A DNA stretch of 64,000 bases from Streptomyces sp. TLI_171 (GCF_003610255.1 NZ_RAPS01000001.1:868001-932000); one strand, 5' to 3'; positions 34,665-43,200 are shown, counted from the stretch's first letter. The notes: generated by a model not told the origin, from the sequence alone. Numbers and translations are program-made.

Positions 34665-35939
34665 ATGTCGCGGACGGCCAAAGGACACTCCGCTGCGGGT
34701 GGGATCGGAGAGGTGATCCGCCGCGCACGAGTGTTGAGCGGCCGGTCTCAGGCGGACGTGGCCACCGAACTGGGCTACCACCAGTCGAAGATCAGCCCGT
34801 TGGAGAGCGGCAAGGGGACGCAGGACATCGACGTCCTGCGCGCTGTCGCAGCTGTGCTCGACATCCCGCTGGGAAGCCTCGGCCTGTCCTCCCATACCAG
34901 TGCGGACGGCAGGACGGACGACATGCACCGTCGCAACTTTCTGGCCGCGAGCGTCGCCGCGCTCGCGACCCCGACACCCCGTCCCCGCGTGGGGATAGAG
35001 CTGGTCCAGGCGCTGCTGCCTGGCCCTGTTCCGACCGAGCACGCGCCACAACCCCGGGCCGCACTCGCTGCCCGGCTCTCCCAGGCCCGGAGGCTCTTCT
35101 ACACCTGCCGGTACGCCGAACTTGAAGGCGCGCTGCCATCGCTGATCGCCGACCTTCGCCAGGCTCAGGACGCCGTCCATAGCGGCGACCAGGTCCTGTC
35201 CGGCCTCCTCGCGACGACCTACCAGACCGCGGTGAGCCTGCTACTCAAGCTCGGCGACCACGGCAACGCCTGGCTGGCGGTCGGCCGTGCCATGGCCGAG
35301 GCCGAACGGAGCGCCGACCCCGTCGTGATGGCCTCCAGCGTCCGAGTCCAAGCGCACGTCCTCGCGCGCGACCGGCACACCGCGCCCGCCGTCACCCTCA
35401 TCCGGCACACCGCCGACCAGCTCTCCGGCAGCTACGACCGGCGCCCACCCCAGTACCTCGCTGCGCTGGGGATCATGCTCCTTCGCGGGGTGACGGCCGC
35501 AAGCGCCGGCGGCGACCGCGCCACGACCGCCGAGTTCCTCTCCGAGGCTCAGGAGGTCGCGCGCTACGTCGACCTCGACAGCCCCGAAGCGTGGGCGAAC
35601 TTCAGTCCGACCAACGTCGCGCTCCACTCTGTGAGCGCCTCGGTCGTCCTGGGCGACGCCGGAGCGGCGCTGGAAGCCGCCCAGCCCCTGATGCGCAGGC
35701 GCATCCCGGTCCCCGAGCGCCGGGCGGCACTGTGGGTGGAGACTGCACGGGCCTACAGCCAGCAGGGCAGACTGGCCGAGGGATACAAAGCGCTCAGGAT
35801 CGCGGAGAGCTGTGCCTCGGAGGACATCCGCCGACGGCCCAGCGTGCTCGAGCTGGCCGGTGACATGGCCGCTCGCGACCGGCGTGGCGCCGTCCCGGAG
35901 CTTCGCCGTTTCTGCCAGGAGTTGGGAGTCCAGGTTTGA
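34665..35939 (+). CDS. XRE-family regulator with TPR-like C-terminal domain
   Basis: A 424-aa protein with an N-terminal helix-turn-helix (VLSGRSQADVATELGYHQSK, then ISPLESGKGTQDIDVLRAVA) and a long helical C-terminus with TPR-like repeats (about residues 150-420), common in actinobacterial regulators beside signalling cassettes. ATG at 34665 has AGGAGA six bases upstream; the frame extending to 34584 crosses the likely operator and is rejected. The stop overlaps the flavoprotein start as TTGA, so the two are coupled. It is divergent from the six-gene minus-strand operon and probably controls both. Confidence 0.85.
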   Translation: MSRTAKGHSAAGGIGEVIRRARVLSGRSQADVATELGYHQSKISPLESGKGTQDIDVLRAVAAVLDIPLGSLGLSSHTSADGRTDDMHRRNFLAASVAALATPTPRPRVGIELVQALLPGPVPTEHAPQPRAALAARLSQARRLFYTCRYAELEGALPSLIADLRQAQDAVHSGDQVLSGLLATTYQTAVSLLLKLGDHGNAWLAVGRAMAEAERSADPVVMASSVRVQAHVLARDRHTAPAVTLIRHTADQLSGSYDRRPPQYLAALGIMLLRGVTAASAGGDRATTAEFLSEAQEVARYVDLDSPEAWANFSPTNVALHSVSASVVLGDAGAALEAAQPLMRRRIPVPERRAALWVETARAYSQQGRLAEGYKALRIAESCASEDIRRRPSVLELAGDMAARDRRGAVPELRRFCQELGVQV

Positions 35940-36487
35940 CCGAGTACCGAGAGCCGTTCCTCTACGTCGTCGTCTGCGCGTCGGGCATCGCCGACGGAGT
36001 GGGCGAACTGATCACCGCAGCCCATGCCGAGGGCTGGGGAGTCGGCGTGATCGCGACCCCGAGCGGGCTCGGCTTCATAGACCAGGAGGCCGTCGAAGCC
36101 CAGACCGGCTACCCGATCCGCTCAGCCTGGCGCACGCCGAGCATCCCCCAGCCGTTGCCCCCGGCCGACGCCATCGCGGTTGCCCCGGCCACCTTCAACA
36201 CCATCAACAAGTGGGCCGCTGGCATCTCCGACACCCTCGCGCTCGGCATCCTCTGCGAGGCGTACGGCCTCGGCATCCCCGTGGCCGTCCAGCCCTACGT
36301 CAACTCCGCCCAAGCCGCGCACCCCGCGTACGCGGAGAGCCTGGCCCGGCTCCGGTCGATGGGCGTCCTGCTCGGCGACTACGTCCCCCACAAGCCCAAG
36401 GCCGGCGGAGGCCGCGACAAGTACAACTGGACCCACGTCCTCGACCTGCTCCGCCCCGTGGCAGCCTCAGCGGCGGAGAGGGGTTAG
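35936..36487 (+). CDS. HFCD-family flavoprotein
   Basis: A 183-aa flavoprotein of the Dfp/EpiD/UbiX-like (HFCD) fold. The signature DAIAVAPATFNTINKWAAGI (about residues 76-96) corresponds to the PxMNxxM-type substrate/flavin region, and VVVCASGIADG is the N-terminal nucleotide-binding loop. Family members carry out flavin-dependent decarboxylations, for example of cysteine-containing substrates. The substrate here is unknown. The start is TTG at 35936, overlapping the regulator stop by 4 bases. It lies immediately before the NUDIX gene. Confidence 0.8.
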   Translation: MTEYREPFLYVVVCASGIADGVGELITAAHAEGWGVGVIATPSGLGFIDQEAVEAQTGYPIRSAWRTPSIPQPLPPADAIAVAPATFNTINKWAAGISDTLALGILCEAYGLGIPVAVQPYVNSAQAAHPAYAESLARLRSMGVLLGDYVPHKPKAGGGRDKYNWTHVLDLLRPVAASAAERG

Positions 36488-36490
36488 CCG

Positions 36491-37018
36491 ATGCTCCCGC
36501 CTTCAGAGGGGCCGCCAGGTGTCGCTGCCGCGATCGTGATCCGAGAGGGTCGGGTGCTGATGGTCCGGCGCCGAGTCAGCGAGGGCCGGCTCTTGTGGCA
36601 GTTCCCCGCAGGCAAGATCGAGCCCGGCGAGTCTCCCGAGCAAGCGGCTGTCCGCGAGACCGCAGAGGAGACGGGGCTGAACGTGGCCGCCATCAAGGTC
36701 CTCGGCGACCACCCGGAGACTGGCCGATGGATGTCGTACATGGTCTGCGAGATCGTCAGCGGCACCGCTGCCGTCGGTGACCCACGAGAACTGGACGCAC
36801 TGGCGTGGGTGGCACTTGCAGAGATCCCCGAATACGTCCCGTACGGGATCTTCGAGCCAGTGCAGGCATACCTGGATATCGCGCTCAAAGACCGAGTGAA
36901 CAGCTGTGGGCGACCACCAACTGGTGGCCGCCCACAGCGGCAGCAGAATTCCGGACGCTGGTGGTCAGCGGTGTCGGGGCTGGGTGCCGGGGCGCTGCAG
37001 GGCAGTCGTGGCGGATGA
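36491..37018 (+). CDS. NUDIX hydrolase (possible Pif-like function)
   Basis: A 175-aa protein with a complete Nudix box GKIEPGESPEQAAVRETAEE followed by TGL (residues about 43-65). Nudix enzymes cleave nucleoside diphosphates linked to another moiety. In the actinomycete element pSAM2 the immunity factor Pif, which blocks redundant transfer, contains a Nudix motif, so an element-immunity role is possible here. The location with a flavoprotein and XRE regulator equally allows a metabolic role. The ORF starts 3 bases after the flavoprotein stop. Its last 40 codons run through a terminator-like hairpin and overlap the relaxase gene by 54 bases, so the functional end may be near residue 136. Confidence 0.85.
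   Translation: MLPPSEGPPGVAAAIVIREGRVLMVRRRVSEGRLLWQFPAGKIEPGESPEQAAVRETAEETGLNVAAIKVLGDHPETGRWMSYMVCEIVSGTAAVGDPRELDALAWVALAEIPEYVPYGIFEPVQAYLDIALKDRVNSCGRPPTGGRPQRQQNSGRWWSAVSGLGAGALQGSRGG
36903..36938. terminator. Bidirectional terminator-like hairpin
   Basis: Inverted repeat with 16-bp arms (GCTGTGGGCG.CCACC and its complement), one mismatch and a four-base loop AACT. It lies between the convergent NUDIX and relaxase genes, inside the NUDIX 3' coding tail. No T-run follows, as is common in high-GC actinobacteria. Confidence 0.5.
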
Positions 37019-38689
37019 CGGGTTGGTCGTGGGGTGGCGGACGAGCGGGGCGGCAGACGAGCGCAGGAGTGCCGCCTCGACGGTGCGGTTGGGTGCCGGG
37101 TTGTAGCTGGTGTGCTGGATACGGGCGATCAGGACCTTGGCGGGCAGGCGGGCGTTGCCGAGTTCGCGGCGGGCGGCGGCCTCTGTGAGGAGCTGGTGGG
37201 GTATGTAGCCGCTGGCTTCGGCGTCGGCGAGCACGGTGGCGAGGGCGGGCCAGTTGGGGTCGGCGAGGATCCGCGTCGCGTGGTCGGGGATGGCGGCGCG
37301 GACATCGCTGGCAAGGGTGTTGCGGGTCTGCTCCTTGGGTTGGCGCTGGGCGAGGAACGCGAGCTGGTCGGCGGCGGCCTGGTCGTAGACGGCCTGGAGG
37401 TGCTGGACGGTTCGGCGCGCGGCTTCGGCCTGCTGGGCATGGCCCTTGGCGGTGTGCCAGCGTTGGGAAAGGATCGCGGCCCAGGTGAGAGCTGCGACGA
37501 AGACGGCGAGGGTGCTGCCGTCCTTGCCGCTGCTGGCGTGCACAAGGTCGCGGGCCGCCCGCCGCAGACCGGCTGCCGCCGTGTGATCGGCACGAATCTG
37601 GGAGCGCTGGGCGCGGGCGAAATTCTTTGCTGCTGCTCGGAGTTCGGCACGCAGGTCCTGGGGCGCAGTCTGGGCGGTGGCCTCGATCAGTTCACCGAGG
37701 GCGGTGATGTGCGCCTGCGCACGCGCGTCACCACTGTCGTCGGTGGTGTCGTGGTCGGTGGTGAATGTGTCGAGGGCATTGGTGGCGTGCTGCCAGCGGG
37801 TGGCGGGCTTGTTGCGGCGGGCGGTGGGGTGCTCCTCCGGCTTGCCGGCCGCAAGGAGCGCCTGGAGCTTGGGCAGGGACAGGTCTGGGGCGATCTTCCC
37901 GCCGGGGATGTAGTTCGGCTGCCCGTTGGCCTTCAGGTCGCCGGAGCGAGCGACGGAGTAGCCCCGAAGGTCGCCGGACGGGAAACGGAGGATCTTGACC
38001 TCGACACCATCGGCCTGGAGGTAGGCGAGAAGCTCCTCAGCATTGCGCGCGTGGGGGATGGCGGCGCGGATGCGGTCCTGGAGCCACTCGCGGCTGGTCT
38101 GTTCCCAGCCGAGGCGCTTGGCCTTGTGCCTCTCGGCCTGGGTGGGGCGGCGTCCGGCGGTCCGGTCGCCGGTCCCGAGCTGACGCAGGCCGTAGTCCTT
38201 CTCGATCTCGCGGCACTGGGCGCCGACGCGCTGGCCGCTGTTGTGAAGCTTGGGGCGGCGGCCGTCCTCGCGGACAGTGGTGGCGAGGATGTGAATGTGG
38301 TCATCCGCGTGGCGCACAGCGATCCAGCGGCAGGCGAGGTCGTCGTCCTTGGGGGCGATGCCGGCGGCCTGGACGATGCGTTCGGCGATTTTGCCCCATT
38401 CGGCGTCGGAGAGGTAGCGGTCCTCGGGTGCGGCGCGTACGGGGCAGTGCCAGACGTGGTCGGGGAGCTTCTTGCCGGGCTCGCTGTTGCGCAGGCGGAC
38501 GGGCTCGTCGAGGTAGCGGGCGAGCTGGGTGAGGGTGGCGTTCTCGTCGCGGCCGGGGTCGGGTATGGCGAGCATGGCGAAGCCAGCGACGATGCGCGGG
38601 TCGCGGTGCTCGTCGTGGCGGCCGGGTCCGTAGAGGTAGGCGAGCAGGCCGCGGGTGTTGGAGCCGGGGTTCTTGATGGGGGCGATCAC
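36965..38689 (-). CDS. MOB relaxase/mobilisation nuclease
   Basis: A 574-aa protein. The N-terminal domain has KNPGSNTRGLLAYLYGPGRH and the metal-binding triad RHADDHIHILATTVREDGR (HxDxHxH, about residue 125), diagnostic of MOBP-type relaxases; a candidate catalytic Tyr lies in GLLAYLYGP. The C-terminal half is helical, with a hydrophobic segment (AVFVAALTWAAILS, about residue 400). It nicks the element at oriT and leads the strand into the recipient. The upstream gene is MobC (8 bases away). Single-strand mobilisation is unlike classical TraB-type AICEs that move double-stranded DNA. Confidence 0.88.
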   Translation of the reverse strand: MIAPIKNPGSNTRGLLAYLYGPGRHDEHRDPRIVAGFAMLAIPDPGRDENATLTQLARYLDEPVRLRNSEPGKKLPDHVWHCPVRAAPEDRYLSDAEWGKIAERIVQAAGIAPKDDDLACRWIAVRHADDHIHILATTVREDGRRPKLHNSGQRVGAQCREIEKDYGLRQLGTGDRTAGRRPTQAERHKAKRLGWEQTSREWLQDRIRAAIPHARNAEELLAYLQADGVEVKILRFPSGDLRGYSVARSGDLKANGQPNYIPGGKIAPDLSLPKLQALLAAGKPEEHPTARRNKPATRWQHATNALDTFTTDHDTTDDSGDARAQAHITALGELIEATAQTAPQDLRAELRAAAKNFARAQRSQIRADHTAAAGLRRAARDLVHASSGKDGSTLAVFVAALTWAAILSQRWHTAKGHAQQAEAARRTVQHLQAVYDQAAADQLAFLAQRQPKEQTRNTLASDVRAAIPDHATRILADPNWPALATVLADAEASGYIPHQLLTEAAARRELGNARLPAKVLIARIQHTSYNPAPNRTVEAALLRSSAAPLVRHPTTNPSSATTALQRPGTQPRHR

Positions 38690-38697
38690 GACGGTGT

Positions 38698-39363
38698 TCA
38701 GTCTTCCTGGTTGGCGGGCTGGCGAAGGGCCTCCGCGATCTCGGTGAGCAGGCCGTGCAGTTCGGCGAGGGTGCGGCGGATGTCGACCTGAGGCTCGTAT
38801 CCGCCGTTGAGGGCTCGGGTGATCTGGTTGACGTTGCTGGCGATACCGCTGATCTGGCGAAGGACGCGGGCGCGGAACTCGTGGATGAGTCGGCGCTCTT
38901 CCGCCAGGGGCAGGTCGATGAAGAACCGGCCGGCTATGAAGGCCAGGACCACGTCGGCGGCGAACCCGGACAGACCGCGGTAGCCATTGGCGGTGGCAGC
39001 CGCACGCAGTCGAAGTTCTTCCTCGGGTTCGAACCGCAGAGGGCCAACTCGTTCTTCGCGCTTGGTGCCGGTGTAGCGGCGGTTCTTCGGCGCGGCATCA
39101 TCGGCGGTGCTGTGGTCGGAGGACTCGTCGTCGGTCTCGATCGGGCGGACGTCGGCAAGGATCTGCTGCTGGACGGCAAGGAGCTTGTCCGGGTCGGGGC
39201 TACCCTCGGCCCCGACCTCCTGGCCCGGCGCGCGCTCGCGCTGGGCCGCCTCGGCCACCCCTGGGGCGGAGATCCCGCGAGTCCGGCCACGAGTCGGACT
39301 CGCGGTACTACTGGCTCCGCCAGGGGCTCGGTTGCCGAACGCCCACTGCCAAAGACCCTTCAT
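38698..39363 (-). CDS. MobC-like mobilisation accessory protein
   Basis: A 221-aa protein. The C-terminal half has the MobC pattern: LRFEPEEELRLRAAATANGY (ribbon-helix-helix-like), GFAADVVLAFIAG and LRQISGIASNVNQITRALNG. MobC helps relaxase melt and nick oriT. The first 90 residues are low-complexity. The ATG at 39363 lies 15 bases from GGAG, longer than usual, so the true start may be internal. It is followed by the relaxase in one operon, and the untranslated stretch upstream is the expected place for oriT. Confidence 0.75.
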   Translation of the reverse strand: MKGLWQWAFGNRAPGGASSTASPTRGRTRGISAPGVAEAAQRERAPGQEVGAEGSPDPDKLLAVQQQILADVRPIETDDESSDHSTADDAAPKNRRYTGTKREERVGPLRFEPEEELRLRAAATANGYRGLSGFAADVVLAFIAGRFFIDLPLAEERRLIHEFRARVLRQISGIASNVNQITRALNGGYEPQVDIRRTLAELHGLLTEIAEALRQPANQED

Positions 39364-40011
39364 GGTATGGGATTTACTCCTCTCCTTCGCGCTCTCGCCG
39401 GTGGTGCCGTCGGGGTTGATGAGGATCTCGGAAAACGGCCAGGGCTACTCACGGTTCCCCACTCCGTCTGGTCTTCAACTGACTGGGGAGTTTCAGCGAG
39501 CACCACGAGCGTCGTAGGCCGGGGCCGCCCGCTTGTGCAGTGTGTGGGCCGATCCGGGCGGTCAAGGGCGCCTACGGCGGCGCTGCGCGCTGGCCTTCGG
39601 CCACCCTGGACAGCCCGTCCCGCCCCTGGATCTGGCTGGCTATCGGGCGGCCCCTCCCGAGCGGCGTCCGTCCGCAGGTCAGCGCGCCGCTGGGTGGGGA
39701 ATCGCGCGAGCAGGTCTGAGGAACGCGCGAGCGTGAGGTGGGGAAATCCAGGGATCCTCATCAGGGTGATGGGTGTCGGTCACGGGTTGATCTCCTGTAG
39801 CAGGGGGTCAAGGTGATGTGATGCGAGCAAGCTTCGAACGCGGCGCACGAACCTATTCGGGCGGCAAGCGGTTCGGCGGAAGAGTGATCCGGTCCATTGG
39901 CGGGTCTCGCTGAACACCAGGTGGACATCCGCCAGACCCTTGGCGGTGACGTGGCCGCCCGCCAACGCCGTACGGATCATTGGCGGGCAGCCGTCCCGGA
40001 TCGGTGGCGTG
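39364..40011. other. 648-base gap upstream of mobC; candidate oriT region
   Basis: No supported gene. It contains a 9-bp direct repeat CGCGCGAGC (39703-39711 and 39724-39732) flanked by GGTGGGGAAT and GGTGGGGAAAT, a hairpin TGGCC-TTC-GGCCA near 39,591, and an ACTCC/GGAGT inverted repeat near 39,461-39,491. oriT normally lies directly upstream of mobC-relaxase genes, so this is the place to look; no nic site is recognised. Confidence 0.3.
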
Positions 40012-40797
40012 TCAGGCGGGCAGCGGATGCTCGCGTGCCTGCTCAGGCGTGTGTTCGACGTTCTTGAGCGGAGGCCCAGCTTGCTCGTCCCGCAGGAGCG
40101 CTATCAGCTCCGTCCGGCGCTTGCTGCTGATCGGAACCTTGGCGTCGCTGAGAGCCTGCTCGACCACGGCGACGCTGAGGCCGTGTTCGGCGACGATCGG
40201 CCGCATCATCTCCACGAGTTGGTCCATGGTCTTCGCCGGTGGACGTCCGGTGCGCTTGCGAAGGACGACTGGCTCTTCGTCTGGGGTCAGGTCGTCTTCC
40301 CTGCGCTCTGTGATCGGCATGGGGCTGGGCGGGGTGGGCTGGACTACCAGGGCGGGATTGGGGTTTTCGTGGAGCGGGAGTTCGTCCTCGACAGGCTTCG
40401 GTTCGGTGGCGCTGGTGCCGTGGGTGAGGAGGGTGCCGCCGAGGAAGGCGAGGGCGGGCCATCCGGCGACCAGGATCCGCAGCCAGGCAGGGACGCGGTC
40501 GAGGTCGAGGAGTCCGGCGGTGGCGACGTTCGCGCCGAGGGAGGCGGTCAGGGCGATGGCGAACCAGGTCCAGGCGGTGCCGGCCGGGCGGTCGGTGGTG
40601 CGCAGGGTCCGCATCCGGTTCCAGGCGGCGACGAGCAGCAGGTCGACCGAGACGGGGTAGGCCCAGGCTTTCCAGCCGTGCTGTCCGGCGGCGTCGGCGA
40701 TGTCGTGGAGGTGGGCGAAGGACAGGGCGCCCGCGATGGCGGCCTGGACGAGGACGGCGTCCGGGCGGAACGTGCGGCGTGGGCGGGTGACGGGCAT
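40012..40797 (-). CDS. DUF2637 membrane protein
   Basis: A 261-aa protein with about four N-terminal membrane helices (AIAGALSFAHLHDIADAAGQ, YPVSVDLLLVAAWNRM, TWFAIALTASLGANVATAGL, ILVAGWPALAFLGGTLL) typical of DUF2637, then a soluble tail with a helix-turn-helix-like end (KTMDQLVEMMRPIVAEHGLS). DUF2637 proteins are common on actinomycete plasmids and integrative elements, where they are thought to help spread or membrane steps of transfer; their function is not established. It is transcribed with the DUF3631 gene upstream. Confidence 0.82.
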   Translation of the reverse strand: MPVTRPRRTFRPDAVLVQAAIAGALSFAHLHDIADAAGQHGWKAWAYPVSVDLLLVAAWNRMRTLRTTDRPAGTAWTWFAIALTASLGANVATAGLLDLDRVPAWLRILVAGWPALAFLGGTLLTHGTSATEPKPVEDELPLHENPNPALVVQPTPPSPMPITERREDDLTPDEEPVVLRKRTGRPPAKTMDQLVEMMRPIVAEHGLSVAVVEQALSDAKVPISSKRRTELIALLRDEQAGPPLKNVEHTPEQAREHPLPA

Positions 40798-40843
40798 GCG
40801 GAAGGTGGTCCTCGCAGGTGGGGTGGGGGTGGTGTGCGGAAGT

Positions 40844-41229
40844 GCCGTCTTTGCCGTCTTGCCGTCTCGGTGCCCCTCCCCGAGGCCGCTGGCGGGTGCG
40901 GCTTCGGGAGGGGTGTTCAGTTTCGGGACGGTCGCGTCATCCGTCTTGGGACGCGTATCCGTCCCGGTCGGATGGCCTTTGACCTGCGGTTTTACGGCAG
41001 GGACGGCTGGGACGGCACAAGACAGATGTGGTTGCCGTCCCGGCCGGGCCCGCCGCTCGCACCCCGTGGCTGGGGCGGCGGCGGGCCGTCGGCGTGCAGG
41101 GACGTCTGCCGTCCCGGCAGGGGTTTGATCCGTCTCGGTACGGAGAGCGGTGCCGTCTTGGTGCGGCGTTCCGTCTCGGCGGTAGGTGCGGTGACCTGCG
41201 CTGTTACGGCTGGGACGGCAGGGACGGCA
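40844..41229. repeat. Iteron-like GCCGTC/GACGGC repeats between DUF3631 and DUF2637 genes
   Basis: The 445-base gap 40,798-41,242 has no clean gene but at least eleven exact GCCGTC or GACGGC hexamers, many extended to TGCCGTCYY, plus further near copies. Two blocks, 40981-41017 and 41193-41229, are near-identical over 37 bases (both start GACCTGCG and end GGGACGGCA). The arrangement resembles replication-origin iterons, or a decayed repetitive C-terminal coding tail of the DUF3631 protein. Confidence 0.55.
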
Positions 41230-41242
41230 ACACGGGAGGTAA

Positions 41243-42556
41243 TCAGCCTCTGCTGGTCGTGCTCGTGGCGGCGCTGCTGCCGGTGGTGGGGTGGACGGTG
41301 GGGCAGTAGCGTCGCCAGGCGTCGAGGAACTTGTTGCGCAGGTAGCCCTTGCGCTGGGTTCCGTCGGGCATGCGGACGTTGCCGGAGGAGATGCCGAACT
41401 CGCGAAGCATCGCGCCGAGGCCGCGCGGGGTCAGCCCGCCCCGGCCGGTCTCGGCCCACGGACCCTCGGGGTCGCCGTTGAGGGTGAACAGCAGCTGGTC
41501 GGTGGCGATGCTCTCCGGCTCCCCGGCGGCGTGGAAGACGCGGCGGATGTCGGCGAGGATCCGCGCGCCGCCGGGGTTGTCCTCCTCGGTCTGCACCTCG
41601 GCGTCGACCATCCGCCGGCACGCCTGGCGGGCCAGGCGGGGCCAGGGGCCTGCGGCGAGGTCGGCGACGATCACCAGGGGCTCCCAGGTGTCGGCCGCGC
41701 GGTCCTCCACCGGCATGCACGGCTCCCAGTTCAGGGCGCGGTCGGCGAGCGGCGCGCTCCAGCGGGCGAGCCGGTCGCGGACGGCGTGCAGGGAGGGGCT
41801 GTCGCGCTTGGTGCGGTACGGCGCGACGGACTCGCCCTCGGCGCGGCGGCGCATCCGGACCACGATCGAGCGGTCCATGATCGTGTCGGGCAGGTCGCCG
41901 ATCCCGGCGATGGCGGCCATGGCGAAGGTGTGGAATTTGCGGGGGGTGTGGTCGTTGCCGACCACCCGCAGCACGTAGCGGTCGCGCTGGTGCCCGGCGT
42001 TCAGCAGGCCGCGCATCTCCTCGTTCTTCTCGGCCATCTTCGGGCTGCCGAAGATGGTGTCCGCCTCGTCGACCAGCAGGGTCGGCGGTTCTTCGGTGAT
42101 CGAGCGGAACACCGCCGCCGGGGTCGAGTTCACTGTCAGCACCGGCTGGTGGACGGTCTCGGTCAGCACGTCCAGCAGGCGGGACTTGCCGCACCGCTTC
42201 GCCGGGCCGACCACCGCCAGGCACGGGGCGTGCTGCCACGAGCCCTGCAGGTGGGTCGCCGCCACCCACAGCGTCACGGCGTCCAGGGCCTGCTCGGACG
42301 GCAGGATCACGAACCTGGCGATCACCTCCTTCAGCTGCCCGAGCACCTCGGAGCCCTCGCCGGCCTCGGCGTCCGGCATCGCGTCGACCCAGTCCACGGT
42401 GGCGAATGTGGCGGTCTCCGTCTCGACGGACTCCTGTCCACAGGCTGTGGACGCCCCGGGCCGAAGGGCGTCCTGGTGGGCTCCGGGCTTGGCGACGGGC
42501 GGCCAGCCGGGCGTGGAAGGGGCTGCCCTGTCGGGCTGGGGGGACGTAGAGTTCAT
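41243..42556 (-). CDS. DUF3631 domain ATPase (element replication protein)
   Basis: A 437-aa protein with a P-loop, LAVVGPAKRCGKSRLLDVLT (about residue 115), a Walker B, PTLLVDEADTIF (about 160), a sensor-like VLRVVGNDHTPRKFHTFAMA, and a C-terminal DUF3631 region (EPLVIVADLAAGPWPRLARQ, WRRYCP). On actinomycete integrative elements such proteins accompany primase-polymerases or act as the replicative helicase; no prim-pol gene is present here. ATG at 42556 has GGAG eight bases upstream; the frame to 42862 is not conserved-looking. The sequence after the stop keeps a repetitive character. Confidence 0.82.
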   Translation of the reverse strand: MNSTSPQPDRAAPSTPGWPPVAKPGAHQDALRPGASTACGQESVETETATFATVDWVDAMPDAEAGEGSEVLGQLKEVIARFVILPSEQALDAVTLWVAATHLQGSWQHAPCLAVVGPAKRCGKSRLLDVLTETVHQPVLTVNSTPAAVFRSITEEPPTLLVDEADTIFGSPKMAEKNEEMRGLLNAGHQRDRYVLRVVGNDHTPRKFHTFAMAAIAGIGDLPDTIMDRSIVVRMRRRAEGESVAPYRTKRDSPSLHAVRDRLARWSAPLADRALNWEPCMPVEDRAADTWEPLVIVADLAAGPWPRLARQACRRMVDAEVQTEEDNPGGARILADIRRVFHAAGEPESIATDQLLFTLNGDPEGPWAETGRGGLTPRGLGAMLREFGISSGNVRMPDGTQRKGYLRNKFLDAWRRYCPTVHPTTGSSAATSTTSRG

Positions 42557-42858
42557 GCTGAAGCTCCAGACTGGGGCGCGGGACCTGGTCCGTCGCGCGC
42601 CGCCGATGAAGGTCGTGGATAGGGACTTCGCCAGGCCCTCGGTGTTCGCAGCACCGGGGGCCTTCGTGCGCCCGGAGCGGGTGGGCACGGAAGGCCGAGC
42701 CCACCCAACTCGAAGGATCTGCAAGCACGTTGGCGGTGGCTCCCGGCGGCCTGTGCCGCCGGGGAAGCACGAACCTACGCAGACGCACCCGGAAGATCCA
42801 CTGCTGGCGGGCAAGTCCGCCCACGGCAGACAGGCTTGTCGAACGGGCTCTCGCCAAG
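42557..42858. other. 302-base gap between DUF3631 and excisionase genes
   Basis: No supported gene, promoter or repeat was found. The open frame running in from the DUF3631 side is Arg/Pro/Cys-rich and does not look coding. In related elements a primase-polymerase gene often lies here; I see no remnant that I can identify. Confidence 0.4.
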
Positions 42859-43110
42859 TCAAGCTGCATCTGCCGCCACCCCCTCCCCCACCGCCGCGTC
42901 GATGCCGAGCAGGCGCAGGAGGTCCGCCGTGATCACGCGGTACTTCTTGCCCAGCCGGAGCACTCGGCAGGGGTAGTCGCCGAGGCGGGCCAGCTCGTAG
43001 CCCTTGCTCCGCCCCAGCCCGATGGCGCGGTTGGCGGTGTCGAGATCGATGGCCGCCGGCAGCGCGAGCAGCTCGGCCCGACCCATCCCCTGAACCACCA
43101 CCGACGGCAT
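42859..43110 (-). CDS. xis: Helix-turn-helix excisionase-like protein
   Basis: An 83-aa protein with a MerR/AlpA-type winged helix: AIDLDTANRAIGLGRSKGYE and LARLGDYPCRVLRLGKKYRV, then ITADLLRLLGI. This is the usual excisionase/directionality factor beside actinomycete integrases. It is divergent from the XRE-integrase gene rather than upstream in the same operon, which is less common. The start is uncertain (ATG 43110, or ATG 43086); no clear ribosome-binding site is seen, and the longer frame to 43299 is rejected. Confidence 0.75.
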   Translation of the reverse strand: MPSVVVQGMGRAELLALPAAIDLDTANRAIGLGRSKGYELARLGDYPCRVLRLGKKYRVITADLLRLLGIDAAVGEGVAADAA

Positions 43111-43144
43111 GTCAGTTCGCACATGAACTCCAAATCCGAGACTT

Positions 43145-43160
43145 CCCCACCACGGTGGGG
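43145..43160. promoter_or_regulatory. Perfect inverted repeat in the xis/XRE divergent region
   Basis: CCCCACC/GGTGGGG with a two-base centre, 35 bases upstream of the xis start. It is a possible operator or hairpin for xis control. Confidence 0.3.
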
Positions 43161-43200
43161 CGCGGCCCGGTGCCGCGATGGAGAGAAGCTTTCCAGTGGC

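Noticed and set aside
40992..42869. Minus-strand 625-codon frame overlapping the DUF3631 gene
   Set aside because: Shadow of the DUF3631 gene in another frame; only the repeat-rich part after 41,243 is of interest, reported as repeats.
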